This document shows, one piece after another, positions 1 through 12,606 of a DNA stretch of 64,000 nt (positions are counted from its first letter, which is position 1; every line of letters begins with the position of its first letter). The translations under genes were made by a program, and so were the position numbers. The notes under the pieces are model-generated. The model was not told where the DNA came from. It ran no database searches and saw only the letters and a list, made by a program, of their open reading frames with translations. The stretch comes from Beta vulgaris subsp. vulgaris (lineage: Eukaryota; Streptophyta; Magnoliopsida; Caryophyllales; Amaranthaceae): assembly GCF_026745355.1 (NCBI RefSeq), contig NC_079206.1, positions 6,345,044 through 6,409,043 of the forward strand, given 5' to 3'.

Positions 1-1165
1 CTTACTCAACCTTGATGCTTGTGAGTCCATTGATTGTTTCCGAAGTTTTCACTTATAGATAACATCTCCCTGCCAAAAATGTACATCGTGGCACCAAATC
101 TTGCCTGAAGCTTGTCAACTTGTCCATAACAATTTCAAAAGCAAAGGACTTGGTGAGCATCTTAGATAACCCAATATAAAATACTGAAAAAATTGACACC
201 TGTTTTCACATTTCTTATCACATTTAATTCCCACCAAAGTACAACTAGTGGCACCCATCACAAGCCCTCTCAATATCTATGTAAAAATTGTGCATAATTA
301 TTTTCTTTATAATTTTGCTCCATGAGTTATGTAAAGGTAGATGGCTTCCATAGCTGATATCGGAGAGTAAATCCAAATTAGATTTTTGTCAACTTTACCC
401 CATTCCTCCACACCTTTTCTTATATAACTTCATAGTGTAAAACATTAGTTTTAATATTTACAGCTCAATCAAACGAATAATTTAGCACATCACATTCTTT
501 CTAGTGAATTGGCTCTAAAATGTTTTTCCTCCATTCCTTAAAATTTTGTTGGTTCTATTAATCATGTCAAAGAGGTCATTTAACCATTTCACACCAGCCT
601 GCATCCTTGCCTATATATAGTCATACTTCAATATAAAGTCCATCCGCAACAAATACATTATATTCATCCTCTTTAATGCCATACCTAGTTCTATTCTTTA
701 TATACTACACATATACTTCCTCTATGTTCTTCTTAAAAATTACTATATTTTAAATTTCATGCTCTCGAGCGCACAATTTTTACCATTTTATCTTTAATAG
801 TCTATTAGCTAAAATTATGAAAGTTTGATAATTGAAAATATACATTAAGTAACACTTTACCTACTAAGTACTAACATTTGTTTTTATATATTTTTGGAAA
901 AGCAGGATAACTACATAGTCAAAGTTAGTGTATGAATAGTGCACAAGTCAAAGTATTGCAAATGCGAGAAAGAGGGGGGGGGAAATGATAAAGGTAGTAG
1001 TATTTTATAGATTCATGTATTCTAATGTGCAACTTCACCTCCATATACTCTTAACCTACTCATCCTAAACAATCACTCTATGATGTTCTAACATTCATAG
1101 ATTTTACCACACAAAGATCTCTATTTTTCATCCCTCTATCTTGCCATCTTGTACACATCTTTATC

Positions 1166-1238
<73 letters not shown>

Positions 1239-2370
1239 CATATATGTATACATATATGTATATGTATACATATATGTAATATGTATACATATATGTATAT
1301 ATGTATACATATATGTATATATGTATACATATATGTATATATGTATACATATATGTATATATGTATACATATATGTATATATGTATACATATATGTATAT
1401 ATGTATGTATATATGTATATATGTATACATATATATGTATACATATTACATATATGTATACATATATATATATATATATATATATATGTATACATAATTA
1501 TATATATATATATAATATTAATATATTATATGTATACATATATATATATATATATATATGTATACATATATACATATATATATATATACCTTCACTTTTG
1601 CATTCCAAACCACTTCCTTTGCTTTTGTTCTTGCATTCTTGTGATTCCTAATATCCTCTTCACTCTACATTTTTCCATCTTCAAGAAGTACTCAAGTTCC
1701 TCTAATCATGATATATTTCCTTACATTTCTTCCGAGTGGTCCAAGTGGCATCAAGATCTACATCTAATAACCAACTTATTAACTACATTGTAATAAATAG
1801 TGGTACATTTCTACCATGAAGCCTCATCTTTCTTAGACTTAGTTGGATGCACGCTTCAAAATCTTGTCTGTTGTGTGAAAGATTTTCACTGAGTGTGACC
1901 TCATTAAATCTAGCCTCGTAATAAAATATCAAATGTAGTGTCTTCCAATCTGCTTCGATTTCTCATATTTGGTGATAAGATTAGGTAATACCATAGCAAA
2001 TGACAAACCCAAACTCCCCTACCTCACTCCTGCCTCCATAACCAAATAATTCTCCACGTGCACTCTCTAAGTCAGGGTTGCTTGCCCCTAAGAGCTCATT
2101 CATATCCCAAAAGGCGATATCTCTTATTTATTAACATAATGGAACACATCATCTTCAATGTTCCTGAACTATTACTCCACATATTCCCCAAAGCCAACTT
2201 AGGTGCATAAATTACTTGTGTACTTCTAAGTCGAGATGAAAATTGAAGTTCAACCTTAAGATCCTGGCTGGTTTTGTTTAAACTTAGTGTTGGATTTACA
2301 ATTCTGGTAAGCATTAATCTCCCCTCCATGTTATTTTTTTCCTTCCTTGATGTCTTCACCATTCTTCATG
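1..2370 (-). mobile_element. Degenerate RTE-type LINE (endonuclease then reverse transcriptase), runs off left edge
   Basis: Read on the minus strand, broken frames keep the order of an RTE-clade non-LTR element. Near 2230-2150 there is a piece like the endonuclease stretch around VIYAPKLALGNMW. Near 2030-1980 there is FGYGGRSEVGEF. Within 600-1 there are reverse-transcriptase-like pieces including FAFEIVMDKLTSFRQDLVP and a following LAGR where the family has the FADD catalytic box. Stops and frameshifts are frequent, so it is a fossil. The AT minisatellite at 1169-1588 sits between the endonuclease and RT halves. The family call is from memory of the RTE/CFDP2-like consensus; the order of pieces supports it, but identity is low. 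Confidence 0.6.
1169..1588. repeat. AT-rich minisatellite with self-complementary 20-bp unit
   Basis: A (TA)n run at 1169-1235 is followed by an array of the 20-bp unit ATGTATACATATATGTATAT. Six consecutive perfect copies occupy 1281-1400, with degenerate copies and more (TA)n up to 1588. The unit is made of short palindromes (TGTATACA, CATATATG), so single strands can fold on themselves. Long open frames rich in Tyr and Ile here are a product of the repeat and do not code. Confidence 0.95.
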
Positions 2371-2445
2371 CGTCTTCATTTGAAGTTTATTTTTCCCCTT
2401 TTATTTCTATTTCTCTTCTTTCTTCATATCTCAAATACTCTTATT

Positions 2446-2686
2446 CTTTGGTAGTTGAGATCACTGAAAAAAGAGGTTTGAAGTTACATGAGTAACCAGT
2501 TGAAAAATAGGGCGTATTTCACATTCCTACCTTGTTGCTAGATCTCTTTTTACTTTCTTTTCATTTTGATTCTCTAAATTTTTTTTAATGATAGGATACA
2601 AACTCAAGAAAGAACAAAATCTTCGGTAACTGAGATCACCGAACAAAGAGGTTTGGGGTTACATGAGTAACAAGTTGAAAAATAGG
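2446..2686 (+). repeat. Diverged direct repeat, two copies of about 67 bp
   Basis: Positions 2446-2512 and 2621-2686 are near-copies in the same orientation. Both contain the blocks GAGATCAC, AGAGGTTTG, GTTACATGAGTAAC and AGTTGAAAAATAGG. They lie just upstream, in element orientation, of the LINE endonuclease remnant, so they may be part of its 5' region. No function is visible. Confidence 0.8.
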
Positions 2687-2699
2687 ACATGGGCAAATA

Positions 2700-3690
2700 G
2701 ACTAAGGATCCACTCATTCTTTGATCTATCATTATATGGTTTGACTTTGACCTTTTATCTTTCTAATTCCTTTTCTCCAAAATGAAATGTATTTGTTTTA
2801 GCTTTTCATTTTCAATATTTAAAAATACAGAAACAAAACTATTTTTACAAAAACTAATTTGTAAAAATTTTGTACTTGTTTTCTTTTTCCAAAATACCTG
2901 TGAGTTATCAGAAACCATACATTACAATTTATTTTTAATTAAAAAGGTTTAACATGTGTTTTATTCAACAATTATTGATTAAAAATTTCATTAAAAAAAT
3001 AATACAATAGTTTGCGCCAATAATACACCTCACGTGCGTAAGGTTCACGTGCACCTTCACCTTGTGTCTTGCACCCATCAATCAACCATCATTGCCTCAT
3101 TGCTCCTTGCCTCATCAAAATTAAGATTTGGGTCCAAACATGAAGAGGTGACAAAGTATAAACTAATTATCACCTAACTAAAGCAAAACTCCTTATAACA
3201 GTGAATGAATAGTTCTCTTACTTAATTCACAAGGTCTTCATCATCATGAGAAAGAGGCAAACATACTTCTCGTCCCACAATCCATAATAATCCTGGCCTT
3301 CACTTTATAAAGTGAGGCCTCCAAGCAGATGGGAGGCATTATGCCCGCAAGGCAAAGGTGTGTGTATCAAATACATGGCATGCACCTTTTGTTCACAAAT
3401 GCTTACAAATCACTTTTTGTAATTCCTCTTATACTTCGATTGCATTCCTCACTCGAAAGACTGCTATCACTTCCTCCTAGCTACGTCCTCTGTTTATAAG
3501 ATAAGCATCCAATATTCCAATGTCTTCTCCGTAAAGAACATAGTTAGAACTCATATCAAGCTAATGGGATGCTGACCTTAATAGATTGGTCAAGGCATAC
3601 AGGCCTTCTCCCTATATACATTACACATCATGCTGGATCTCCTTTTTCTTGAAAGGCAGCTCCCACCAGTATCCCATTCTGTTGGACAAT
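2700..3690. other. Intergenic, no gene recognised
   Basis: AT-rich sequence with no supported exon, RNA gene or complete mobile element. Confidence 0.6.
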
Positions 3691-4145
3691 TGGATCCCAA
3701 AAAGGCCTAACCTGATGGGATAAAGTTGCAAGATACCAATTACCAGTTACCAGTTACCAGTTACCACCCAGGAGAAATACTGATCACATATGCTAGAAAG
3801 GGCAAAAAGGTAATGTGCTCACTCATCTAGAAGGTAGACAGCAGGAAATAAAGAGGCAATGATTGGGAAAAGAGTATCCTGTAATTCCTGGTACAATCCC
3901 ACAGGTGGTAGATTTAGCAGAGCAAAGAATAATATGTGGCTTGTAAGGAAAGGGGCTAGGGCAGTAGCTCAGTAGTATAAATAGAAGAATAGGTTGTAAT
4001 GGGAGGGCAATGAGAAAATAATTCATGAGGTTGTAATGGAAAGCCTCACCTCTTGAAAGTGAGATTAGTTTGTATTGATTTGCTCACAGATTAATACATC
4101 CATATCCTAAGTTACTAGCTTAACCTTGTGTCTAATCTGAGTTCC
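3690..4145 (+). mobile_element. Possible solo LTR or LTR remnant
   Basis: The stretch begins TGTTGGACAATTGG. It has a TATA-like TATAAATAG near 3976, then a region ending in GATTAATACATCC, as in many plant LTR U3-R-U5 regions. A small tandem run of TACCAGT units lies at about 3736-3766. The sequence around 3656-3710 is similar to that at 4200-4245, so the region may be a diverged duplication. No clean TSD or matching second LTR was found. Confidence 0.3.
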
Positions 4146-4884
4146 TAGCAAAAATCCTTGACATTAATAGAATGATTCCTCTGGTGATCAAGGCATAGAG
4201 GCAGTTCCAACCAGTACACTCTGATTGGGCAATTGGAGCCCTGAAACCTCTTGTACTTCTAGTAAAAATGTCTGTTCTTATTAGCATCAGCTAACCAAAT
4301 AGTTCTAGCACATACAATTTTTAACCAGTATGTTTTATCCGCACTAAGATAAATGCACTGACTGAACAATGCTTACTGCTATTTAGCATGCCATATGCAG
4401 GAGAAATAATAGTCGATAGCAAATTTAACTCATATTGAGGTTCAATCGGCCAACTCTTAATTGTGAAAGTCCTGAAGTGTAATATTTAGAAGTGATATCA
4501 ACAGCTTGCCACTAAGGGAAATAGGGAAGCTTGAAGGTCTCATGGATTTCAGTTTTATCAAGAATACAGAACCTCGACAGAACTCATATGACATCAATTT
4601 AGAAGTCTGCCACTGATTCCTTCTGTAAAGATATCACACACTAACACCACCTCAATTAAACGATTGAAATTCATGAACCAGCAGAACTACAGAGTAATTA
4701 GAAAGAACTAAGATTAGGAAAAGCCTTGACGGTAACAGGATAGTAACAGCGCTATGAGACTCGTATTACAAATTCATGAGTCCATACAAATAAGCAAAAC
4801 ATCGGGTAGGAAAATTGCATAACTTCATGAGATTAGTTACAATAATACACGCGTAAAAAACAGAGTAGGGTTTGTGATTCTCAC

Positions 4885-6616
4885 ATGAGACTCCGGCACC
4901 AGTGATGTCTGCCATTTTGCAAGCATAAGACATTATCTTAACTGTAAATCTGTCCATGATGAGAACCTAAAAGTTAAGTCGCACGGGTCAGACAAAAACA
5001 AATGAGCCTCACAGAAAACTTCATTTATATGCCGCTTAAATGATAAGAGAAAAAATGTAACTAATATACGTAACAAGAAAGTAAAATGAAACTTTACAGG
5101 GGCCCTAAAAGGTTAATCAGAGTGAAGGTAACAAGGTTTAGTAATATATAATACAAACCCCTCACAACCTTGCCCAATAAGCAACGGTCCTATGTTGTCA
5201 GGATAAACCCAAAAAGACAACCTAATTGTCCATTCCAGTATAATTGAGCTTACTTCAAGAAAATCAATTTAGCAAGAGAAGAAAAAGTGGCACCATCAAC
5301 ATCAAATAAAATACAATAATACCTTCCAATTTGACCGGGAGTCCCCCTTCTTTGTTGATCCAAGCATTTCATGAAGCAATCCTAATTCAATCATAAGACA
5401 AAGGTGGGAGTGATATTTTTTTACTTTGAAAATAACAGATAATAAAACCATCTCTAATCCAAATTGATTGTATGCACCTTCACTTGATAAATTAGCATGA
5501 CAGACTAGTCAGTTATCATTCAGATTTCATTTGTTTGTTATTCTTTTTTGTTTCCAATTTTCAGTTTTTCTAAAAAAAAAACAAAAATATGGAAACCCAA
5601 AAAAGTAGTTTCCAGTTTTGTTGTCAATTTTTCATAATTGACATGTTTAGTATAAGTATAACTAATGTTAAACCTCTTGTATTATATGACTTTTATATTT
5701 GTAAAACCAAAAACTAGAAACTAAAAGTGATTTCGATCAGGCCCTAACAAGTTGAATCAACTTGCAACTCGGAAATCAGTACAAAATGTCTCTAGTTAAT
5801 TCCTTACATCCACAGCATTATAAACTTAAATACACCTTCTTACTTTTGATTAAATAAAACATTAGAATGCCGAGTAATCATAGACAGACCTACGAAAGAT
5901 CATTTTCCAGCTTGACAAAAATGGCCTCTCATCCCCATACCATAACTAAATGTCACATCCAACATTAACACAACTCTTGATCTCTTCCCAAACTACTTCA
6001 AATAAAAAATCCAAACACCACAATGACTAACACTCGGGCAATATTATAGTTTTAACCACAATCGTTTATCCCAAAGTTCAAACAACATTTATCCATCAAT
6101 ACCATGGCATAGATAAGGCATCAACTCCAACTCACTTGAAAACTATGTTTATCCACAAATGCTTCCAACAACCATTCCAACCCTATCAAATCCAAAACAA
6201 AGTTGTTAACTTATTCAGAAATTTCACTAACCAACTCATCAAGCAGCTAAAAGCATACATTTCACAAAACACTCAAGTTCATCAATCAACACCACCAATG
6301 AAAACAAGTTACTCCTCCAGAAAATAAATTGTTCATATCCTTTACTCGATAGGCAAATCATTTCGCAAATCCAACAAAAATCCTATCCATTTGCAGCATT
6401 TATAACAAAATTTCAGCTTTTTCCTGAGTTCAGTAGTCCACATAAAAATTAATTCGCCAGTTGATTTCGATTCGAAAAAATAAACTAAAACCTTATTGAA
6501 CAAAAAGAAAAAAGTAACAGTACAATGATAAGAGAAATCGACTTACGATCGCGAGTCATTTGTCGGAAGTACTTATAATCGCCGGCGTGCGAGGAGGTGT
6601 CTGAATCCATCGACAT
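4885..6616 (-). CDS. Sec1/KEULE-type SM (Sec1/Munc18) protein, first three coding exons only
   Basis: SM proteins bind syntaxin-type SNAREs and drive membrane fusion; KEULE acts at the cell plate in cytokinesis. Coding exons on the minus strand are 6616-6547, 5381-5323 and 4966-4885, with GTAAGT, GTATTA and GTGAGA donors and in-phase junctions. The product begins [20 protein letters not shown], continues [19 protein letters not shown], then [20 protein letters not shown]. These match the conserved N-terminus of the plant family, including the LIMD and [11 protein letters not shown] blocks. Only about 70 of the usual 660-odd residues are present. No exon for the expected continuation (VEDI...RRQPLP type) was found between 4884 and 1, which is occupied by an LTR-like piece and a LINE. 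Either a very long third intron leads off the window, or this is a truncated gene. Exon 2 and the end of exon 3 look divergent, which favours a decaying duplicate. Confidence 0.75.
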
Positions 6617-6850
6617 GATTAGAATTCTTCTGATTGAGGATAGAGATCAGGAATTCTGGGTAAAAATTTAGGGATTTGAGAAATTAGAAAGGGTTTGGTG
6701 AAGGTTTTTGAGAGAGAAAATTGGGGGGAAATTGAATTAATTAGGGTAAGCCGATAAGATGATCGGGAGAAATGGGTTGAGCAAATTGCCAACCGTTGAA
6801 GAGTGTGAGACCGACGGAGATTTGTAGGACGCGTTTGTAAATTGTAATGT
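6617..6850 (-). promoter_or_regulatory. Probable 5' leader and proximal promoter of the Sec1-like gene
   Basis: The sequence upstream of the ATG at 6616 is purine-rich on the plus strand (pyrimidine-rich in the transcript). It is gene-like in composition compared with the AT-rich DNA beyond 6850. The transcription start is not resolved. Confidence 0.35.
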
Positions 6851-7750
6851 TATTAATTAAGTATTGTTATTTGTTACAAGTTTTAGACGCCCAAATTGGA
6901 AATAATCCACATTCTTCTTCTCTAAGCGATGGAATTGACTTTTCCGTTATTAGTTTAACCGTGTTTCTTAATTGTACGCTATTTGTTTCATTTGTGAGGA
7001 CTTGAGGCATGGGTGTGATGGGACAAACAAGGTCATGAGTTGATAGGTGAGAACTAGGATGGGAAAGGAGAGGCGAGGCCAGGTTCATGATGTTATAATC
7101 TTTAGCTATAGCGTGAGCAATGAATTCAATCTGATTTGTGTTAGAGATCTTTTAAAAGATTTTGAACTGTTGATAACTTAGATCTCATAGCGTTATCTAG
7201 TTAACAAATTATGATGACTTTTGTTTGTAACAAAATATCAAAGTCAAGTATTGTAAGTCTTCCTTCTTCCTTTTCTTTAAAAAAAAAAGATTAAGATAAA
7301 AATATATCGTTGGCAAACATTTAGAGAAAGTCGTCTTTCTAGACCAAGATAATTGAATTTTTAGATGTGCACTCGTCAATTATGAGACATGACATGACAT
7401 CTCATTTTAAACTTTCTTTTACTTCTCAAATAAAGAATAATAATCCTTGAACCTCTACCATCTTACTTTGCATAATATCACACTAGAAACAGCTATAGCT
7501 TCACTCTAAAAAAATAAATATAATAATAATAACTTTAGTGAGAACGTCTCAATCATTAATATGACTAAGACGACAATGTGGTTCGACAAATACCAACAAA
7601 TAAGAATCTGCGCATAATTTAACAAACATGTTCTTGGTGGAGCGGTTACCGTATGGTGAATTACACTTCTTGCAAGTTCAAAAACAATTATATTACCAAC
7701 AAGTTTAGATTTTTTTTTCTCCTTTATCGGCACAATTGTTTGATAGTTGA
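6851..7750. other. Intergenic, no gene recognised
   Basis: AT-rich DNA. Short open frames have no recognisable family or splice context. Confidence 0.6.
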
Positions 7751-7752
7751 TA

Positions 7753-8070
7753 CTCCCTCCGTTTCCTAAAGATTTTCCCTCTTTCCGTTTAAGGGTGTTT
7801 CTAAAAGATCTTCCCTCTTTTGCTTTATTCCTTATTTGGCAAAACTAATTTCCCTATTTACCCTCTCATGTCACTATCATATGGTCCACCATTACATTAT
7901 TAATTCAATTTTACTCCTTTTCTCTCTCCTACTTTAACCCTTTTTTATTTGTTTGTTTATCTTAACCCCTTTCTCTCTCCTACTTTACTCACACCATGCC
8001 CCACACAACTTGATTTTCCTTGGTATCTGTAGGAACAGTAAGTGGGAAGATCTTTAGGAAACGGAGAGAG
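7753..8070. mobile_element. Stowaway-like MITE
   Basis: The element has terminal inverted repeats CTCCCTCCGTTTCCTAAAGA and TCTTTAGGAAACGGAGAGAG and a TA on each side (7751-7752, 8071-8072). This is the Stowaway (Tc1/mariner) signature. There is no coding capacity. It belongs to a different subfamily from the 14446 and 52170 group. Confidence 0.9.
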
Positions 8071-8072
8071 TA

Positions 8073-9640
8073 TATGTCAATTGTTGATTTGCTCATGTTG
8101 ATGGTTGCAAGCACAACCTATATTTTCTCCCTTTTTTCTTTACCATTTCACTTTTTTTTCCCTTTCTTGATAGATCTTATATTATATTATATAGGTATTA
8201 ATATTTAACTAGGTTTGAACTCTTTTTCCTACAATATAAATATCCAATTTCGTATCATTCTTTTGCTTGAGATTTCCTTTTAAAAAAATAAGAATCTCAA
8301 AGTAAAATTCTTAATTTGAAAGGGCAAAAATATTTTGTTTTTGGTCGAGTCTTTTTGAGGTTTATGTGTTAGGTTGAGTTTGCATCGGGTTAGGTCAATT
8401 AGGGGGTCATTTGGGTAAAGTCAATATTTAGATTAAATATATAATTTAATAATAAATAACATTAACTAAAATAAAAATGTTCAAGTCAATAATTACAAAT
8501 AACATAAAGGAGATAATGTTCAAGTAACTAAGATCAATTTCTCCGTATTTTCTTTTTAGTTTGTTCACTTGAGATCTTGACAGTGTTGACAATTAGAGAA
8601 ATTTTTAAAAAAAATTCTCGATATATAAGAAAAAAATATAGTCATGTAAGGCCTTGTTTAATTCGTCTCAACGAATACTTTTTTAAAAAATTGAATTTTT
8701 TATAATTTTTACTAATATGTAACGAAAAGGACAAAATATTGCGTTGGCAAACGCGCATCAGCAAAACAAGCAAACTAAAAAAATACACAGTCGATATCAA
8801 ATTAATCAATAATAAATCTTGGTTTAGTTTGTAGTAGAAAATCATAGTTGATGGTATCATCGAGGTTGATTTGGGTGGGGTTTGCATGGTGTGGGTTGAT
8901 CGAGTAGCGATGTATTGCTTCAAGTCTTTAGTAACTTCAGTTCACCCATATTAGGTCTAATTCAAATCTCAAGTCAGGTCAAATTTGTCAATACTTGCTG
9001 AAACTTACCTTAAGTCCATGACAATGGGTGTTCGATGGTGTATGCATGACAAGAGCAATCAATCCAATATGTTTTTTCGAGGAGTCGCTTATAAGATAAC
9101 TACCTCTGTTTTACATGTAGAGGCAGGCTCTTTAACAAAATCTAACACTTGTTACCTTCTTAACTGATTCTACTAATCTAGTTTTTCTTTTGCATGATAA
9201 TTCTTCTCCAAATACTACGCATGATTAGTAGGATTAAAACTCCCAAATTCTTTTCGTGGTGTATGATTATCAAAGTTCTCCAACCTAATATGAAAACCTC
9301 ATACAATATTACCAAACAATGTCTAGTTACTATGCCGACATTTAGTATTTAGTACTACTTCTATGTAATTCATTTTTACTTCAGCCAGTATATATAAAAA
9401 AAAAACCCACAAATCCACCATGCAAAAAATTGAGTTTATTCTTTCACATGTTCGTCCTTTTTCATATTATCATAATGTACTTTGATCATATAGTTTTTTG
9501 AATTAAAGTGCAATTAGATAGGGAAGTTGATGTCCAATTCTAATTTTGGGACATGATTTTGCCGCACGACTCAAAGTAACTGGGCTTTATACACGTGGGC
9601 CTAACCGTTTTATGTGATGCATTATCATAATGTACTTTGA
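8073..9640. other. Intergenic with scattered MITE debris
   Basis: Fragments resemble the interior of Stowaway elements (for example the block around 8640-8720). No intact element, gene or RNA was recognised. Confidence 0.5.
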
Positions 9641-9732
9641 CCAATTTAGTACTCCTATCTCGTGGTTTTGTTGTTTTCTGACGAACTTGTTCATATGACA
9701 AGATTTTGTTGATCTGGGCACGAGGATGATTA

Positions 9733-10057
9733 TAAAAGCCAGCTAATTTTGTGTGGATGGACCCAGTTGTTAATTGTTATAATAGTCTAGTATGTTTCAA
9801 AATCTTCAACTACATGATAATATTTGCAATCAACGAAGTTGTTTACTAACGGTAAACCGTGAGACTTTTCCTCTGATATCTTCTCTTCATCATCACACAC
9901 ACTATCTGCCAAAGTAACGCAGGTCGTTGTAACTAAGAGTTTTCAAGGCTAAATAAATAACAAGATGGAGACGAATTTCAAGAACTTGTTGTGCTATGTT
10001 AAACAAACACCTGTCTTGAAACCGAAATTCGTTACAAATGGGGTGCACAAGTTGTAA
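9733..10057 (+). other. Possible orphan promoter and truncated first exon
   Basis: A TATA-like TATAAAAGCC at about 9733 precedes a leader. An ATG at 9965 follows, opening a 30-codon frame that starts METNFKNLLCYVKQTPVLKP and stops at 10055. The arrangement looks like the start of a gene, but the product matches no family I recognise and no following exon was found. Chance is a real alternative. Confidence 0.2.
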
Positions 10058-10740
10058 TTACCGTTTTGTTTCCTAAGATTTACACAATTCTCAACACATC
10101 ATGACACTCTTGGATGTGAGATAGATGAACTATATCTTATGATCAAAAGAGAGGAAATAATAGAAGACGAGAGAATTAGATGTATCTACCAAAATAAATA
10201 AAAAAGAATAATATTTATAGGATTAGAGAAGGAGAAGTAGCATCCCAAAAAAAAAAAAAATCAAAGGACTCCAAGGAATCTAATGATCATAATCAATCCA
10301 ATTAAACTCATGACAATGAAGGACTAAAACTCCCATCATCAATAGGAATTATGGACTAGAATAAATCACTATTATAAGGATGAAAACCATCCTTAAACCA
10401 CGTAATTAAGAGGAGGTTATAGAATGGATCCAATAAAATAATCAAAAAACCCGGAAAACATAAATTTTGGCCTTCGCCCGAGACAAAACAACCAACCCAA
10501 AACAGGGATCGATCGATCGGGAGATCCCCGGATCGGGCCCAACTGCGACAACTAGACACTCGTCTGATCCAACGCCTGAAATTTTCCCGAATTCCCAGCT
10601 TTAATTCCAACACAGGTAAGAGTTGGAAATTTCATGTATACCTCCAATGATTGGATTAAACTAATCAAACTGGTGTATGCATAATATATAACTTATGCAC
10701 TTCATATAACAATTATCAAACATGTGTATGCATAATATAA
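10058..10740. other. Unassigned sequence, GC-richer island at 10470-10600
   Basis: The island at 10470-10600 is more GC-rich than its surroundings and contains the palindromic run ATCGATCGATCG. An 85-codon minus-strand frame crosses it, but neither product nor splice context is recognisable. Confidence 0.3.
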
Positions 10741-10741
10741 A

Positions 10742-11335
10742 CTTTGGCTTTTGGGGAATGACCATGTGCGAGGGCAATTTAGAGAAAAATTTTTCTTACG
10801 ATAATTTTTGAAAGGGGTCCAAAAAAATTTGTCAAATGAAATCACTTCAATTAAAGAATGAAATATAACCAAGTTGCAGCCTTATATGTATTTAAAGCTA
10901 GATGTCGAAACTTACCTCTTTATCTTCAAAGTAGACTTGGTAATTGGGTCGTTCGAATCCATATGAGTTGAATCATATTGGATAGGGACATATTCGAGTG
11001 TATACTACATCTAGATTGAGTTTGAATCATTCATTCGTGTCTAGGGTCTGGTTCGAAATATGATATTAAGTTACCAGCTAAAGTCATATCGGTATCAATT
11101 AGACAACATCATTTACCAATTATACCACTTTCGGTACCAATGCACATATTTTTGGTACCAAATTTGTAAAATGGGTACTGGAAGTATTTTAATAGGGTAA
11201 TTAATGGTTGTGAGTACTAATTATACTCACATTGGGCTTGTTGAGACTCTGGGTTAGTGACCCTGTGCAAGGGAAGTTTAGAGGAAATTTTTCTTACCAT
11301 GAGTTCTCGAAAGGGGCCAAAAAAAATATGGACAG
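10742..11335 (+). repeat. Diverged direct repeat, copies at about 10742-10830 and 11240-11335
   Basis: Both copies contain GACC(A)TGTGC.AGGG followed by TTTAGAG, AATTTTTCTTAC, a GAAAGGGG block and CCAAAAAAA. They may be arms of an old element; no terminal signature or TSD was found. Confidence 0.5.
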
Positions 11336-11433
11336 TGATTTTCGTTTCTTCATTTTGTAGATTATTTTTGGAAAGTGCGATTATGTAATTAATTTTTTTA
11401 AAAAACACAATTCTCCTTGTGTTAGCATGTACC

Positions 11434-11545
11434 AGATGTCATCTAACTTAGTTGGTAAAGTCTTGTGGAGGTGATGTCTAAAACCTGAAATTGAATCATG
11501 TCTAAGTGAGTACAATTAGTCGCTCTTTTACACACAAAAGAAAAG
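11434..11545 (+). mobile_element. Degenerate tRNA-derived SINE head
   Basis: The block CTAACTTAGTTGGTAAAG resembles a tRNA box A region. About 40 bp later, CTGAAATTGAATCATG resembles a decayed box B. No poly-A tail or TSD is clear. Confidence 0.4.
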
Positions 11546-12606
11546 TGGACTTATGCAGTTGTGTCCCTATACACCTCGTTTCTTACCTAATGAAACTTAT
11601 GACAAGTGAAGTAAATTATTATACTTTTATTTCCTCTAAATAAAAGTAATTTTTTAAAATAAATAAAATTACCAAATAGAATTTTTTTTTAATATATAAG
11701 TGTGTAAAGAGACTCTTATAACATGAAATTTGATAGCTAGACCACCAATTAATTAAAAAAAAAAGCAAGAACGGTCACAAAAAATAAGTGAAAAATTAGT
11801 TTACTAATACAATTTTTTTTATATATAACTTGTATAGCTCAAAATCAATTTTTTTTTAAAAAAACTAAGTCATTTGAAGCAATAGTAGCTCACATTTTGA
11901 TCAATTTTATTTAATTACAAAGAATTTTAGAAAGTGAAAATAAAAAAAACCATAAGAACTCGTTTTGTGGGATCGCATCTTGCATCAAAATATTTTCACC
12001 ATAAAACTTCCAAAATTAAACTCTTACAACTCAGTTACCTATCCTTGTAGCCAAAATTCCATTATTCCAAACTCTAACAAAATGACACAACAAGTTTCAA
12101 ATCAAATGAAGTATCCAATATTCCAATATGGTGAAACTAAAAATTCTCCTAAAAAAAATGAACAGTCATCTTCACCATAGAGAATGGTGAAATATTGAAA
12201 AGGACAAATCACTTCCTTTTCTTCACAAAGTATAGAAAAACCCAACAAAATGAAGCCAAATTCTTACTTTGACTCTCCACTAAAACACAAAAGCTAAACA
12301 CCAAAAATATTGAAGCATCTAATTTGGCTCCATCAACATTTCAACCTTAGATTATATTTGGTCAATTAGAATATACTCCCCTCCTCCCCCCCCCCTAACA
12401 ACCCTAACCATATTGTTAATCCCCATAATAATTTTCAAAACATAAATAATAAAACTTTTGACATACCAACAAAAACAAACTTTATTATCATCCATCTATT
12501 TTTTTTCTTTTTTTGGATTTGGTTAAAAAACCTTACACCATAAGTACATAGATAATCCAATCCCATAATCACAATCCATAATCGATAATCCATAATCGAT
12601 AATCGA
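11546..12606. other. Intergenic / 3' flank of the IRKI-like gene
   Basis: AT-rich. The part next to 12607 is probably the 3' UTR of the minus-strand gene, but no clear polyadenylation site could be chosen. A C-run of about 9 lies near 12386. Confidence 0.4.

Noticed and set aside
1078..1793. Several open frames of up to 214 codons made of Tyr, Ile, Cys and His
   Set aside because: They are translations of the AT minisatellite in different frames and strands.
6136..6327. 63-codon open frame between Sec1-like exons
   Set aside because: It lies on the opposite strand inside intron 1 of the Sec1-like gene and has no recognisable similarity.
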